DNA from: JBBDWJ01 sp040902925
GTDB taxonomy: Bacteria; Acidobacteriota; Terriglobia; Bryobacterales; UBA6623
DNA: 13,915 nt
Assembly: GCA_040902925.1 (NCBI GenBank)
Contig: JBBDWJ010000300.1
Span: 1 to 13,915 of the forward strand
Reading direction: 5' to 3'
Shown piece by piece: positions 7,760 through 13,915 of the stretch (its first letter is position 1; the number at the start of each line of letters is the position of its first letter). Both the position numbers and the translations under genes were made by a program. Under the pieces are notes generated by a model. The model had not been told where the DNA came from, did not search any database, and saw only the letters and a program-made list of their open reading frames with translations.

Positions 7760-9391
7760 TCATGCGTCCCAAGGACCCGCCAACGGCTCGTCGCCGGCGG
7801 CTAAGGACCGCAGGTCAAAAAGCACGACGGCGTCCCGGTCTTTCCTTGCCAGCAGCGGCAGAACGCCGTAGTCGAGCATCGCATCGGCGGCCCGCTCGCT
7901 CAGCCAAGCCTCAGCGCAAGGAAGCTGGCGCGGTTCGCCGCCCTGCTTATACAGATACATCGAGACGCCATCCAACTCGCGCACCGCGCCGGGACGCATG
8001 TCCCACCCGTGACGAGAGAAGTTTTCTCCGAGCATCAGGGCGATGGCGACAGCCGGGTTGCCCCACAGGAAATCTTCGTGGCGCAGGCCGGTAGAATCGT
8101 CAACCGACACTTCCTCGAACGGAAACTCTTCGGCGGGTACCGTCTCTTCCCCGTAAGGCGGCCGCAGCAGGAAACGAGGCGCGGCAAGCGCCAGGTGGCG
8201 CGACTGCGGCATGGCGCGCAGCGCGGTCCAGGATTCGGCGGCTTCGGCGGAGGGACGTTTCCAATCGGCTGGGTCAGCAGTCGTGCTCAAATCCGGGCAG
8301 CCGAACACGCTGGGAACCGCCTCGGCTACGAAGGGCGCACCTAGATACCCCGCCACGACGGCCATTCGCGCGAGCAAGACGGTGTCGCTGACGGCGGCGT
8401 CGAAACGGAAAAGGCCGGCAAACAGCGCCCAGCCGGGGTCGGCGGCCCAGTCGCCTTGGGAATCGGTCAGTGCTTTGGCAAGGCGGCATTCGCGCAAGTC
8501 GCCGCAGTTTTCGAGATCCTCCGCCAGCTCGTCTTTCGAGCAGTCGATGAGATAGACCTTCAACTCGGTCCCGGTGTCGAGGCGCCTGGTGAGCAGATAG
8601 AGCCCGCGCCACGCAGCCTCGAGCGCCTGGTAGTCGGGGTGGTGCAGCACGGCGCGCATCTGGCCGCTGATCGCCTGGTCCCATCGGGCCAATACTTCCT
8701 CTTGCTTGGGGTGCGGGTCGGCAACCGCGTAGGGGGCGACGGCGCGCCGTAGAAATTCGCTCAAATCGTCCTCGCGGCGGCGCGAACTGATTCCACCGGC
8801 TCCGCTGGCTGCGCGCGTCCGCTCGACCGTGGCTTCGAGGGCGCCTTCGAGCAGGCTTCCACCCGTGAGGGACACGACATCCGGCGTGGCGGTCTCGCCG
8901 CCGGCAGGGCTTTCGCTGGCGGCCAGGCTCTGATCGGCAGTTCCGGAGCCGGATTCAGGGCCGGCCTGGCCGCCGCGCTGCATCAGGCCCAACTCCGCCG
9001 CGGCCTTTTCAAACTCCGACGTGTCGGCAAGCCGGCGGCGAGCATCGCGCAGGGTTCGGAACAGGTCCGCCCGCGCATAGATGCTGTCTGGCTCGAAATC
9101 CTCGATCTCTCGAAATCGCAGCTCGACGTGGGGGCCTGCTTCTCCGCCAAGCCGCAGCGACAGCCGGACGCCGAGCTTGGCCATCACTTCATCCAAGTTG
9201 TCGCGGTCGACGAGCATGGGCCGGGGCCTCGAAGTCTGCTGGCCACCCGCCGCGGCGTGATTCGACCGTCCGCTGAAGTCACCGATCACCACAACTCGGA
9301 ACGGCGTCTGAGGCTCCGGTTTGGGAGGCTGCCGGGAGCGGCCGGCTTCGACATCCAGATTGACTTCGCCGAAAGAAATGGATTTCGCCAT
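7760..9391 (-). CDS. TssB-TssC-like fused sheath homologue lacking the TssC C-terminus
   Basis: The product has 543 residues from the ATG at 9391, chosen because GGGAGG (9404-9399) lies 7 bases upstream; a longer frame from 9439 has no such site. Residues 30-135 match the TssB pattern: FRVVVIGDFSG (31-41), VDRDNLDEVM (61-70), EDFEPDSIY (97-105), LRDARRRLAD (114-123). A Gly/Ala/Ser-rich linker (136-170) follows. Residues about 177-535 match TssC: HPDYQALEAAWRGLYLL (251-267), TGTELKVYLID (273-283), LRPPYGEETVPAEEFPFEE (409-427), FLWGNPAVAIAL (441-452). It stops at a point equivalent to about residue 372 of the neighbouring 495-residue TssC, so the last 120 or so residues, which include strands and helices of the assembled sheath core, are absent. 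It is therefore unlikely to be a normal sheath subunit. Role unknown; a cap, baseplate adaptor or sheath regulator is inference. Co-transcription with tssK supports a structural role. Confidence 0.87.
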   Translation of the reverse strand: MAKSISFGEVNLDVEAGRSRQPPKPEPQTPFRVVVIGDFSGRSNHAAAGGQQTSRPRPMLVDRDNLDEVMAKLGVRLSLRLGGEAGPHVELRFREIEDFEPDSIYARADLFRTLRDARRRLADTSEFEKAAAELGLMQRGGQAGPESGSGTADQSLAASESPAGGETATPDVVSLTGGSLLEGALEATVERTRAASGAGGISSRRREDDLSEFLRRAVAPYAVADPHPKQEEVLARWDQAISGQMRAVLHHPDYQALEAAWRGLYLLTRRLDTGTELKVYLIDCSKDELAEDLENCGDLRECRLAKALTDSQGDWAADPGWALFAGLFRFDAAVSDTVLLARMAVVAGYLGAPFVAEAVPSVFGCPDLSTTADPADWKRPSAEAAESWTALRAMPQSRHLALAAPRFLLRPPYGEETVPAEEFPFEEVSVDDSTGLRHEDFLWGNPAVAIALMLGENFSRHGWDMRPGAVRELDGVSMYLYKQGGEPRQLPCAEAWLSERAADAMLDYGVLPLLARKDRDAVVLFDLRSLAAGDEPLAGPWDA

Positions 9392-9398
9392 GGTTCCG

Positions 9399-9404
9399 CC
9401 TCCC
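9399..9404 (-). promoter_or_regulatory. Ribosome binding site deciding the start of the sheath-like gene
   Basis: GGGAGG on the minus strand is 7 bases from the ATG at 9391. No comparable site precedes the upstream in-frame ATG at 9439, so the 16 residues that start would add are probably not translated. Confidence 0.8.
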
Positions 9405-9731
9405 TCTCTATCCAAACACGGAGCACCCCGGATGCGCACCTATTGCGGAGCACAAATCGTCCGGCAAATAAATATTAAGAGAGATTCTTGGCCGCTGGGA
9501 CCGGGAGTACCATTGTGGCGGTTAGTAGGAATAACCCTAGGCGCCGTAAGGGAATACCCCCGATAAAGTAGGGCTGGTACATAGTCCCGCCAGAGAGGCG
9601 GCATGTCTTAGCATCGTAGTTTCGTTGGCTGCGTCGGCAGGACCCGCCGGGCTCCCTGGCAGCGCCTAAGCGGCGCCGCGGCGATCCGTCAACGGTTGAG
9701 TTGGGGCTTGCGTCCGATCGCACAAAGACGG

Positions 9732-9759
9732 TTGACGCAGCGACATGCGACCGTAAAAC
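9732..9759 (+). promoter_or_regulatory. Candidate distal promoter P1 for tssBC-hcp
   Basis: TTGACG (9732-9737) and TAAAAC (9754-9759) are 16 bases apart. The -35 matches consensus at 5 of 6 positions, the -10 at 4 of 6. The inverted repeat 9735-9776 covers most of it, which would suit repression by a bound protein. Start of transcription would be near 9766, with a leader of about 217 bases. Confidence 0.3.
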
Positions 9760-9776
9760 AACCGTGTGCGCTGCGT
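9735..9776. repeat. 8-bp inverted repeat overlapping P1
   Basis: ACGCAGCG (9735-9742) and CGCTGCGT (9769-9776) are perfect complements with 26 bases between them. With G9768 bulged, ACA 9743-9745 can pair with TGT 9765-9767 and extend the stem. It might be an operator for a dimeric regulator or form an RNA hairpin if transcription starts upstream. Confidence 0.45.
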
Positions 9777-9798
9777 TATGAACCAACCCAGGATTACC

Positions 9799-9828
9799 TT
9801 GACTTCCCTCGGACTGACGGTTCATAAT
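9799..9828 (+). promoter_or_regulatory. Candidate proximal promoter P2 for tssBC-hcp
   Basis: TTGACT (9799-9804) and CATAAT (9823-9828) are separated by 18 bases, each 5 of 6 to consensus. It is the better of the two rightward candidates. Transcription would begin near 9835 and give a leader of about 148 bases. One ACGGTT copy (9817-9822) abuts the -10 box, a position where a bound protein would block polymerase. Confidence 0.42.
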
Positions 9829-9922
9829 TGCCTAACTTCAGTGAACCCGCTGGTGTCTCGTGCGGATCAGAGGCGCGGAAACCGCGGGGTTCCCAGATCG
9901 TTCGACTCTGCCCGCGCCTCGA

Positions 9923-9938
9923 ACGGACTTTGGTCCGT
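9923..9938 (+). repeat. Hairpin in the tssB leader
   Basis: ACGGAC and GTCCGT form a perfect 6-bp stem with loop TTTG. It is 32 bases before the tssB Shine-Dalgarno site (GGAGG, 9971-9975), so it could influence leader stability, but it does not mask the ribosome binding site. No T-run follows. Confidence 0.35.
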
Positions 9939-9982
9939 GTCCCCGGTAAACCGTAATTGACGCCTAGTAGGGAGGAGCAAAC

Positions 9983-10519
9983 ATGGCCCGCCAAAGCACA
10001 CAAAAGAAACTATCACGCGTTCGGCCCCCCCGAGTTCAGATCGAATATGAAGTCCAGGTCGGCGACTCCATCGAAATCAAAGAGATTCCCTTCGTGATGG
10101 GAGTGCTCGGCGATTTCGCAGGGCAACCGGTCGAAGAGCAGGCGCGTCTTAAGGACCGCAAGTTTGTGGAAGTGACGCCCGATAACTTCGACGACGTGCT
10201 GTCCTCGATGAAGCCTCACTTGGCGTACTCGGTCGAGAACAAGCTCAGCGAGGATCCCGACGCGCCAAAGCTGAAGGTCGATTTGAACTTCCGCAGCCTG
10301 GACGACTTTTCACCCGACGCGGTTGCCAAGCAAGTCGCGCCGCTTAAGAAGCTGCTCGATCTCAGGAGCCAGCTCAGCGACCTGCGAGGGACGCTGCAGA
10401 CGAACGAAAGGTTGGATGAAGTCCTGCAGGACGTAGTGAACAATCCGGAAAAGCTGGAACAACTGCGTTCTTCGGTAAAGTCGCAGGACGAGGAGAAGGG
10501 AGAAGAGTCCGATGGCTAA
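9983..10519 (+). CDS. tssB: T6SS sheath small subunit TssB
   Basis: The product has 178 residues, a normal TssB (VipA) length. Signatures are RPPRVQIEYEV (14-24), PFVMGVLGDFAG (36-47), DRKFVEVTPDNFDDVL (58-73) and SLDDFSPDAV (105-114), followed by a helical C-terminus that normally packs against TssC; the last residues are acidic. With TssC it builds the cytoplasmic contractile sheath around the Hcp tube. A strong GGAGG 7 bases ahead of the ATG supports the start. Its stop overlaps the tssC start as ATGGCTAA (8 bases), so translation of the two is coupled, as expected for a fixed heterodimer. It is first in the rightward operon. Confidence 0.96.
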   Translation: MARQSTQKKLSRVRPPRVQIEYEVQVGDSIEIKEIPFVMGVLGDFAGQPVEEQARLKDRKFVEVTPDNFDDVLSSMKPHLAYSVENKLSEDPDAPKLKVDLNFRSLDDFSPDAVAKQVAPLKKLLDLRSQLSDLRGTLQTNERLDEVLQDVVNNPEKLEQLRSSVKSQDEEKGEESDG

Positions 10520-11999
10520 AGCCAAATCATCCGCTCCGGAAGGGCAGGCCGCCGAACAGGTTCTCGAGCGCAGCCTACTCGATGACATCGTCGAGCAAGG
10601 GCGCGTAGGCGCCGACGTTGAAACGCGCGAGCGTGGTAAGGGCCTGGTCAAGGAATTCATCTCGCAGATCCTCGAAGGCGAGATGACGGTCTCGAAAGAC
10701 ACCGAGTCGATGATCAACGCGCGCATCGCGCAGATCGATCATCTGATCTCGCTGCAGCTCAACGAGGTACTGCACGCGCCGGAGTTCCAGAAGCTGGAAG
10801 GCAGCTGGCGCGGTCTGAAGTATCTGATGGCGAATTCCGAAACGGGGACGCAGCTCAAGATCAAGATGCTCAACGTTTCGAAGAAAGAGCTGCTGCGCGA
10901 CCTGCAGCGCGCTCCGGAATTCGACCAGAGCGCGATCTTCAAGAAGGTTTACGAGGAAGAGTACGGCGTGTTCGGCGGCAACCCGTTCGCGGCCATCATC
11001 GGCGACTACGACTTCGGCAAGCACCCCCAGGACATGGAGCTACTCGAAGAGATGTCGCACGTCGCGGCGGCGGCGCACGCGCCATTTTTGACTTCGGCCT
11101 CGCCCGAGATCATGAACCTGGAGAGCTTCAGCGACATCGGCAAGCCGCGTGATCTGGCGAAGATCTTCGACACCACCGAGTACGCCAAGTGGAAATCGTT
11201 CCGGGAGAGCGAAGACTCGCGGTATGTCGGCGTATGCCTGCCGCACATTCTGATGCGGCAGCCCTACGGCAAAGACACGGCGCCGGTTGAAGCATTCAAC
11301 TACGAGGAAGGGGTCGACGGTACCGACCACTCGAAGTACTTGTGGGGCAACGCAGCCTACGCGCTCGGCACGCGGCTGACCAACGCCTTCTCGCTGTACG
11401 GCTGGTGCGCCGCGATCCGCGGCGTGGAGGGCGGCGGCCTGGTGGAAGGCCTGCCGGTGCATAATTTCCGGACGGATGAAGGCGACATCGCGATGAAGTG
11501 CCCCACCGAAGTGGCCATCACCGACCGCCGCGAGAAGGAACTCGCCGATCTCGGCTTCGTCCCGTTGGTGCATTGCAAGGGAACCGATTACGCGGCGTTC
11601 TTCAGCGTGCAATCGGCGCAGAAGCCAAAGCTGTACGACAAGGACGATGCGACCGCGAACGCCAGGTTGTCGGCGCAACTGCCGTACATCTTCGCCGTGT
11701 CGCGCTTCGCACACTATCTCAAGTCGATGATGCGCGACAAGATCGGCAGCTTCATGTCGCGCAGCCAGTGCGAAATGTTCCTGAACAACTGGATCCGCAA
11801 CTACGCGATCGCCGACGACAACGCGTCGGCGCCTGTGAAGGCGCGCAATCCGCTCCGCGAAGCGCGCGTGGACGTGGTGGAGATTCCCGGAAAGCCCGGT
11901 GCATACCGCGCCGTGGCGTTCCTGCGGCCGCACTTCCAGCTCGACGAGTTGTCGGTGTCGCTGCGCCTGGTGGCGGACCTGCCGCCCCCGGCGAAGTAG
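10512..11999 (+). CDS. tssC: T6SS sheath large subunit TssC
   Basis: This is a full-length TssC (VipB) of 495 residues. The N-terminal helix region (SLLDDIVEQG, 21-30) corresponds to the segment known to be recognised by ClpV in other systems. Further signatures are APEFQKLEGSWRGLKYL (89-105), TGTQLKIKMLNVSKKEL (111-127), LMRQPYGKDT (247-256), YLWGNAAYALG (276-286) and YGWCAAIRG (296-304). Unlike the fused homologue on the other strand it retains the C-terminal block: LPYIFAVSRFAHYLK (390-404), LNNWIRNY (424-431) and the last strand pair PGAYRAVAFLRPHFQLDEL (462-480). The start overlaps the tssB end by 8 bases. With TssB it forms the contractile sheath. Confidence 0.97.
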   Translation: MAKAKSSAPEGQAAEQVLERSLLDDIVEQGRVGADVETRERGKGLVKEFISQILEGEMTVSKDTESMINARIAQIDHLISLQLNEVLHAPEFQKLEGSWRGLKYLMANSETGTQLKIKMLNVSKKELLRDLQRAPEFDQSAIFKKVYEEEYGVFGGNPFAAIIGDYDFGKHPQDMELLEEMSHVAAAAHAPFLTSASPEIMNLESFSDIGKPRDLAKIFDTTEYAKWKSFRESEDSRYVGVCLPHILMRQPYGKDTAPVEAFNYEEGVDGTDHSKYLWGNAAYALGTRLTNAFSLYGWCAAIRGVEGGGLVEGLPVHNFRTDEGDIAMKCPTEVAITDRREKELADLGFVPLVHCKGTDYAAFFSVQSAQKPKLYDKDDATANARLSAQLPYIFAVSRFAHYLKSMMRDKIGSFMSRSQCEMFLNNWIRNYAIADDNASAPVKARNPLREARVDVVEIPGKPGAYRAVAFLRPHFQLDELSVSLRLVADLPPPAK

Positions 12000-12094
12000 G
12001 GCAAAGGCTGCGGCGTAGCAGGTTCCGGGGCCGCCTGGTGGCCTTGTTTACGTCGAGGACGAATGCTTCTTTCCTGAGTGGAGGTTAAATAGAG

Positions 12095-12580
12095 ATGGCT
12101 TCTGAAATTTTCCTGGATATGAAGGACTACCCCGGTGAAGCACAGGCCAAGGGTTTCGAGAACCAGATCGACATCCTGAGCTTCAGCCTGGGCGCCAGCA
12201 ACATGAGCAGCGTCGCGACGGGCGCCGGCTCGGGCGTAGGCAAAGTGGACTTGAGCTCGCTTTCTCTGCAAAAGATCGTCGACAAGGCCAGCCCCAAGTT
12301 GTTTCTGGCTTGCTGCCAGGGCGATCACATCGACAAGGCAAAGCTCACGGTGCGTGAAGCAGGCGGCAAGACGCCGGTTGAATACTACGTGCTCGAGCTG
12401 AAAGAAATCTTCGTCGACAGCATCAGTTGGGGCGGCGCTTCCGGCGGCGGCAAACCCAGCGAGTCGGTTTCCTTGTCCGTCGCGGAAGTAAAGATCATTT
12501 ACCATTCGCAAGACGAGAAGGGCGCCAAGAAAGACAAGGTCGAGGCTGGATACAACGTTAAGACGGTCCAGGCGAGCTAG
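12095..12580 (+). CDS. hcp: T6SS tube protein Hcp
   Basis: The product of 161 residues is a typical Hcp1-family subunit: EIFLDMKDYPGEAQ (4-17), IDILSFSLGAS (25-35), LQKIVDKASPKLFLACCQGDHIDKA (58-82, family core), then YYVLELKEIFVDS (97-109) and the end strands SVSLSVAEVKIIY (124-136). Hexameric rings stack into the tube inside the sheath and carry small effectors in the lumen. Adjacent cysteines 73-74 are unusual but not diagnostic. GGAGG (12080-12084) sits 10 bases before the ATG. A 95-base gap to tssC leaves room for an extra promoter, common for this abundant protein, but I see no good -35/-10 pair. The lack of any C-terminal extension argues against an evolved, effector-fused Hcp. Confidence 0.95.
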   Translation: MASEIFLDMKDYPGEAQAKGFENQIDILSFSLGASNMSSVATGAGSGVGKVDLSSLSLQKIVDKASPKLFLACCQGDHIDKAKLTVREAGGKTPVEYYVLELKEIFVDSISWGGASGGGKPSESVSLSVAEVKIIYHSQDEKGAKKDKVEAGYNVKTVQAS

Positions 12581-12612
12581 TCTTCGGGCCTGGACAGGGA
12601 TGGACCGGCATC

Positions 12613-13332
12613 ATGAAAGCTGAAGAACTGCTTCGGGCCGGGAAACTCGACGAGGCAGTCGACGCGCTTACTGCCGAGCTCCGCGAGGATCCCCTCGACG
12701 CCAAACGTCGAACGTTCTTGTTCGAGTTGCTCTGCTTCAGCGGTGAGTACGGTAGAGCGGATAAGCAGCTTGGGGCGCTGGCCGAAGAAAACCAGGACCG
12801 CGCCATGGGCATTCTGCTCTACCGTGCCGCGCTGCACGCCGAAAAGACGCGGCACGAGCTGTTCGAGAAAAAACAGTTTCCCACCGACGGAAACTCCCCC
12901 GCCGGAAGAGTTTCCGGAACCCTGAACGGAAAGCCTTTCACGTCGCTCAGCGACGCCGACAGCCGCATTGGGCCGCGGCTGGAAGTGTTCGCGGCGGGCG
13001 ACTATCTGTGGGTGCGGCTCGAGCATGTGGCGTCGCTCGAGATCGAGCCTCCCAAGCGCCTTCGTGATCTGTTGTGGATCCCGGCGCTGTTGAGAACGGG
13101 CCCGGCTTTCCAGGGACAAGATCTCGGCGAAGTGCTGTTGCCGGTGCTGTCTCCGTTCTCTTGGCAGCATCCCGACGATGTAGTCCGGCTCGGACGATCC
13201 ACCGAGTGGTGCGAAGACGAGGCGGGCGAAGTTTCGCCCTACGGACAGAAGATGCTTTCGGTCGACGGCAACGAGGTTCCGCTGCTCGAGGTTCGCAAGC
13301 TGGAGATCACCACGCCGGAGCAGTCGGGCTGA
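12613..13332 (+). CDS. tagJ: T6SS accessory protein TagJ (ImpE family)
   Basis: The 239 residues match the ImpE family. The N-terminal part is helical and TPR-like: LLRAGKLDEAVDALTAELREDPLDAKRR (6-33 by position). The C-terminal domain has SDADSRIGPRLEVFAAGDYLWVRLEHVASLEIEPPKRLRDLLW, spanning 113-155, which is the most conserved family stretch, and VRLGRSTEW (191-199). In Pseudomonas HSI-I, TagJ binds the TssB N-terminal helix and helps connect the sheath with ClpV recycling; it marks one T6SS phylogenetic group in which it lies after hcp, as here. The canonical tssB-tssC-hcp-tagJ order is therefore seen. An AGGGA at 12596-12600 is 12 bases upstream, somewhat distant. Five bases separate it from tssA. 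Confidence 0.9.
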   Translation: MKAEELLRAGKLDEAVDALTAELREDPLDAKRRTFLFELLCFSGEYGRADKQLGALAEENQDRAMGILLYRAALHAEKTRHELFEKKQFPTDGNSPAGRVSGTLNGKPFTSLSDADSRIGPRLEVFAAGDYLWVRLEHVASLEIEPPKRLRDLLWIPALLRTGPAFQGQDLGEVLLPVLSPFSWQHPDDVVRLGRSTEWCEDEAGEVSPYGQKMLSVDGNEVPLLEVRKLEITTPEQSG

Positions 13333-13337
13333 TCGCC

Positions 13338-13915
13338 ATGCCTCTGAGGGCCGATATCTTCGAACCGATCGCTGGCGACAACCCCGGCGGCGAGGATCTC
13401 TACTACTCTCCCCTGTTCGACGAGATCAAGGAAGCCCGCAAGCAGGAAACCGAAGACCCGCAAGGCGATTGGGAACACGCCATCAAGACGGCCGACCACG
13501 CCAGAGTGCTCAAGCTCGGCGAGGAGGCGATTGCAAAAAAGACCAAAGACTTGCGGTTCGCGCAGTATGTCGCCGAAGCGTTCATCTACAAGGAAGGTTT
13601 CGGCGGCCTGGTCGAAGGCATCAAACTTTTCCACGGCTTAGTCGAACATTTTTGGGACCAGGGCCTGCTCCCCGCCGTCGAAGACCCCGAAGACCTCGAA
13701 GACCGCGCCTCGTCGCTGGAGTGGTTTGGAAACTACTTCGCGCCCGATAAAGGACCCTCGCCGTGCCTGGCGGTGCGCTACGTGCCTCTCACCAAGGGGG
13801 GCAAGGGGTGGATGAAATACAAGGAGTCGCGCGCTGTCCCTTATGACACCGACAGGGACAAGGCCGAAGCCCGCCAAGAAGCCCTGAACGACCACAAGAT
13901 GCCGCCGGAGGAGTT
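13338..13915 (+). CDS. tssA: T6SS protein TssA, N-terminal part (leaves window)
   Basis: The frame is open from the ATG to the window edge, giving 192 complete codons. The ImpA N-terminal domain is recognisable: FEPIAGDNPGGEDLYYSPLFDEI (8-30 by position), DWEHAIKTADHARVL (44-58), a TKDLRFAQYVAEA segment (69-81), EGFGGLVEGIKLFHGLVEHFWDQ (86-108) and RASSLEWFGNYF (123-134). TssA rings bind the baseplate and the distal sheath end and start or cap tail assembly. Five bases separate it from tagJ and no strong Shine-Dalgarno is present, so coupled translation is likely. The C-terminal type, which divides TssA into functional classes, lies outside the window and cannot be judged. Confidence 0.88.
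   Translation, partial: MPLRADIFEPIAGDNPGGEDLYYSPLFDEIKEARKQETEDPQGDWEHAIKTADHARVLKLGEEAIAKKTKDLRFAQYVAEAFIYKEGFGGLVEGIKLFHGLVEHFWDQGLLPAVEDPEDLEDRASSLEWFGNYFAPDKGPSPCLAVRYVPLTKGGKGWMKYKESRAVPYDTDRDKAEARQEALNDHKMPPEE

Larger units (their letters stand above)
9392..9982. other. Divergent regulatory spacer between the two T6SS operons, 591 bases
   Basis: This unusually long spacer has no convincing gene. It contains two candidate rightward promoters, an 8-bp inverted repeat, a 6-bp hairpin close to tssB, and five copies of ACGGTT/AACCGT (9692-9697, 9728-9733, 9817-9822 forward; 9760-9765, 9949-9954 reverse). About 0.3 copies would be expected by chance for both strands. An AT-rich patch at about 9466-9480 lies on the side of the leftward operon, but I could not place a good -35 box there. 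No sigma54-type GG-N10-GC promoter was convincing. Confidence 0.6.

Noticed and set aside
9392..9439. Upstream start that would add 16 residues to the fused TssB/TssC-like protein
   Set aside because: No Shine-Dalgarno; the ATG at 9391 has GGGAGG at 7 bases and starts with MAKSISF, a natural beginning.
9475..9582. Possible 35-residue leftward small protein with a hydrophobic stretch, in the T6SS spacer
   Set aside because: Start at 9582 has only a weak ribosome binding site and there is no independent support; longer versions of the frame from 9825 have arbitrary composition.
9670..9679. Perfect palindrome GCGGCGCCGC in the T6SS spacer
   Set aside because: Such GC palindromes are common in GC-rich DNA and nothing around it suggests a binding site.
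11040..11933. Minus-strand open frame (297 codons) opposite tssC
   Set aside because: Antisense shadow of a highly conserved gene; histidine/arginine-rich, no motif.

Overview
The window is GC-rich bacterial chromosome, most probably from an acidobacterium of the Solibacter/Bryobacter type. The best taxonomic marker is the protein encoded at the left end, whose C-terminal region looks like the 'Solibacter uncharacterized C-terminal domain' (TIGR03437), a domain I know mainly from Acidobacteriota. This is recognition by eye; no search was run.

Left part (1-6327): a 929-residue exported protein on the minus strand (76-2865) is divided by a 322-base divergent spacer from a plus-strand cassette of three tightly packed genes. 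These encode an exported START-like protein (3188-4096), a VTT/DedA-like membrane protein (4104-4928) and a radical SAM enzyme with extra C-terminal cysteines (4747-5802). The last two overlap by 182 bases, which suggests a frameshift or a tolerated late read-out. A small orphan gene of visibly lower GC (5922-6137) follows, then a gene-poor junction.

Right part (6328-13915): two divergent operons of a type VI secretion system (T6SS). Leftward run a fused TssB/TssC-like protein (7760-9391) and the baseplate protein TssK (6328-7683). Rightward run canonical tssB, tssC, hcp, tagJ/impE and the start of tssA, which leaves the window. The 591-base spacer between them carries two candidate sigma70 promoters facing tssB, an 8-bp inverted repeat and five copies of the hexamer ACGGTT/AACCGT.

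How the genes fit together: TssB and TssC form the contractile sheath, Hcp the inner tube, TssK links baseplate to membrane complex, TssA caps or initiates the tail, and TagJ is a TssB-binding accessory. The TssB/TssC-like fusion does not fit this scheme: it has the TssB core and most of TssC but stops about 120 residues before the TssC end. It is the best candidate here for an undescribed component, perhaps a cap, adaptor or regulator of the sheath. No tssE, tssF, tssG, tssH/clpV, vgrG, tssJ, tssL or tssM lies inside the window. I saw no tRNA, rRNA, CRISPR array, insertion sequence or intact phage gene.
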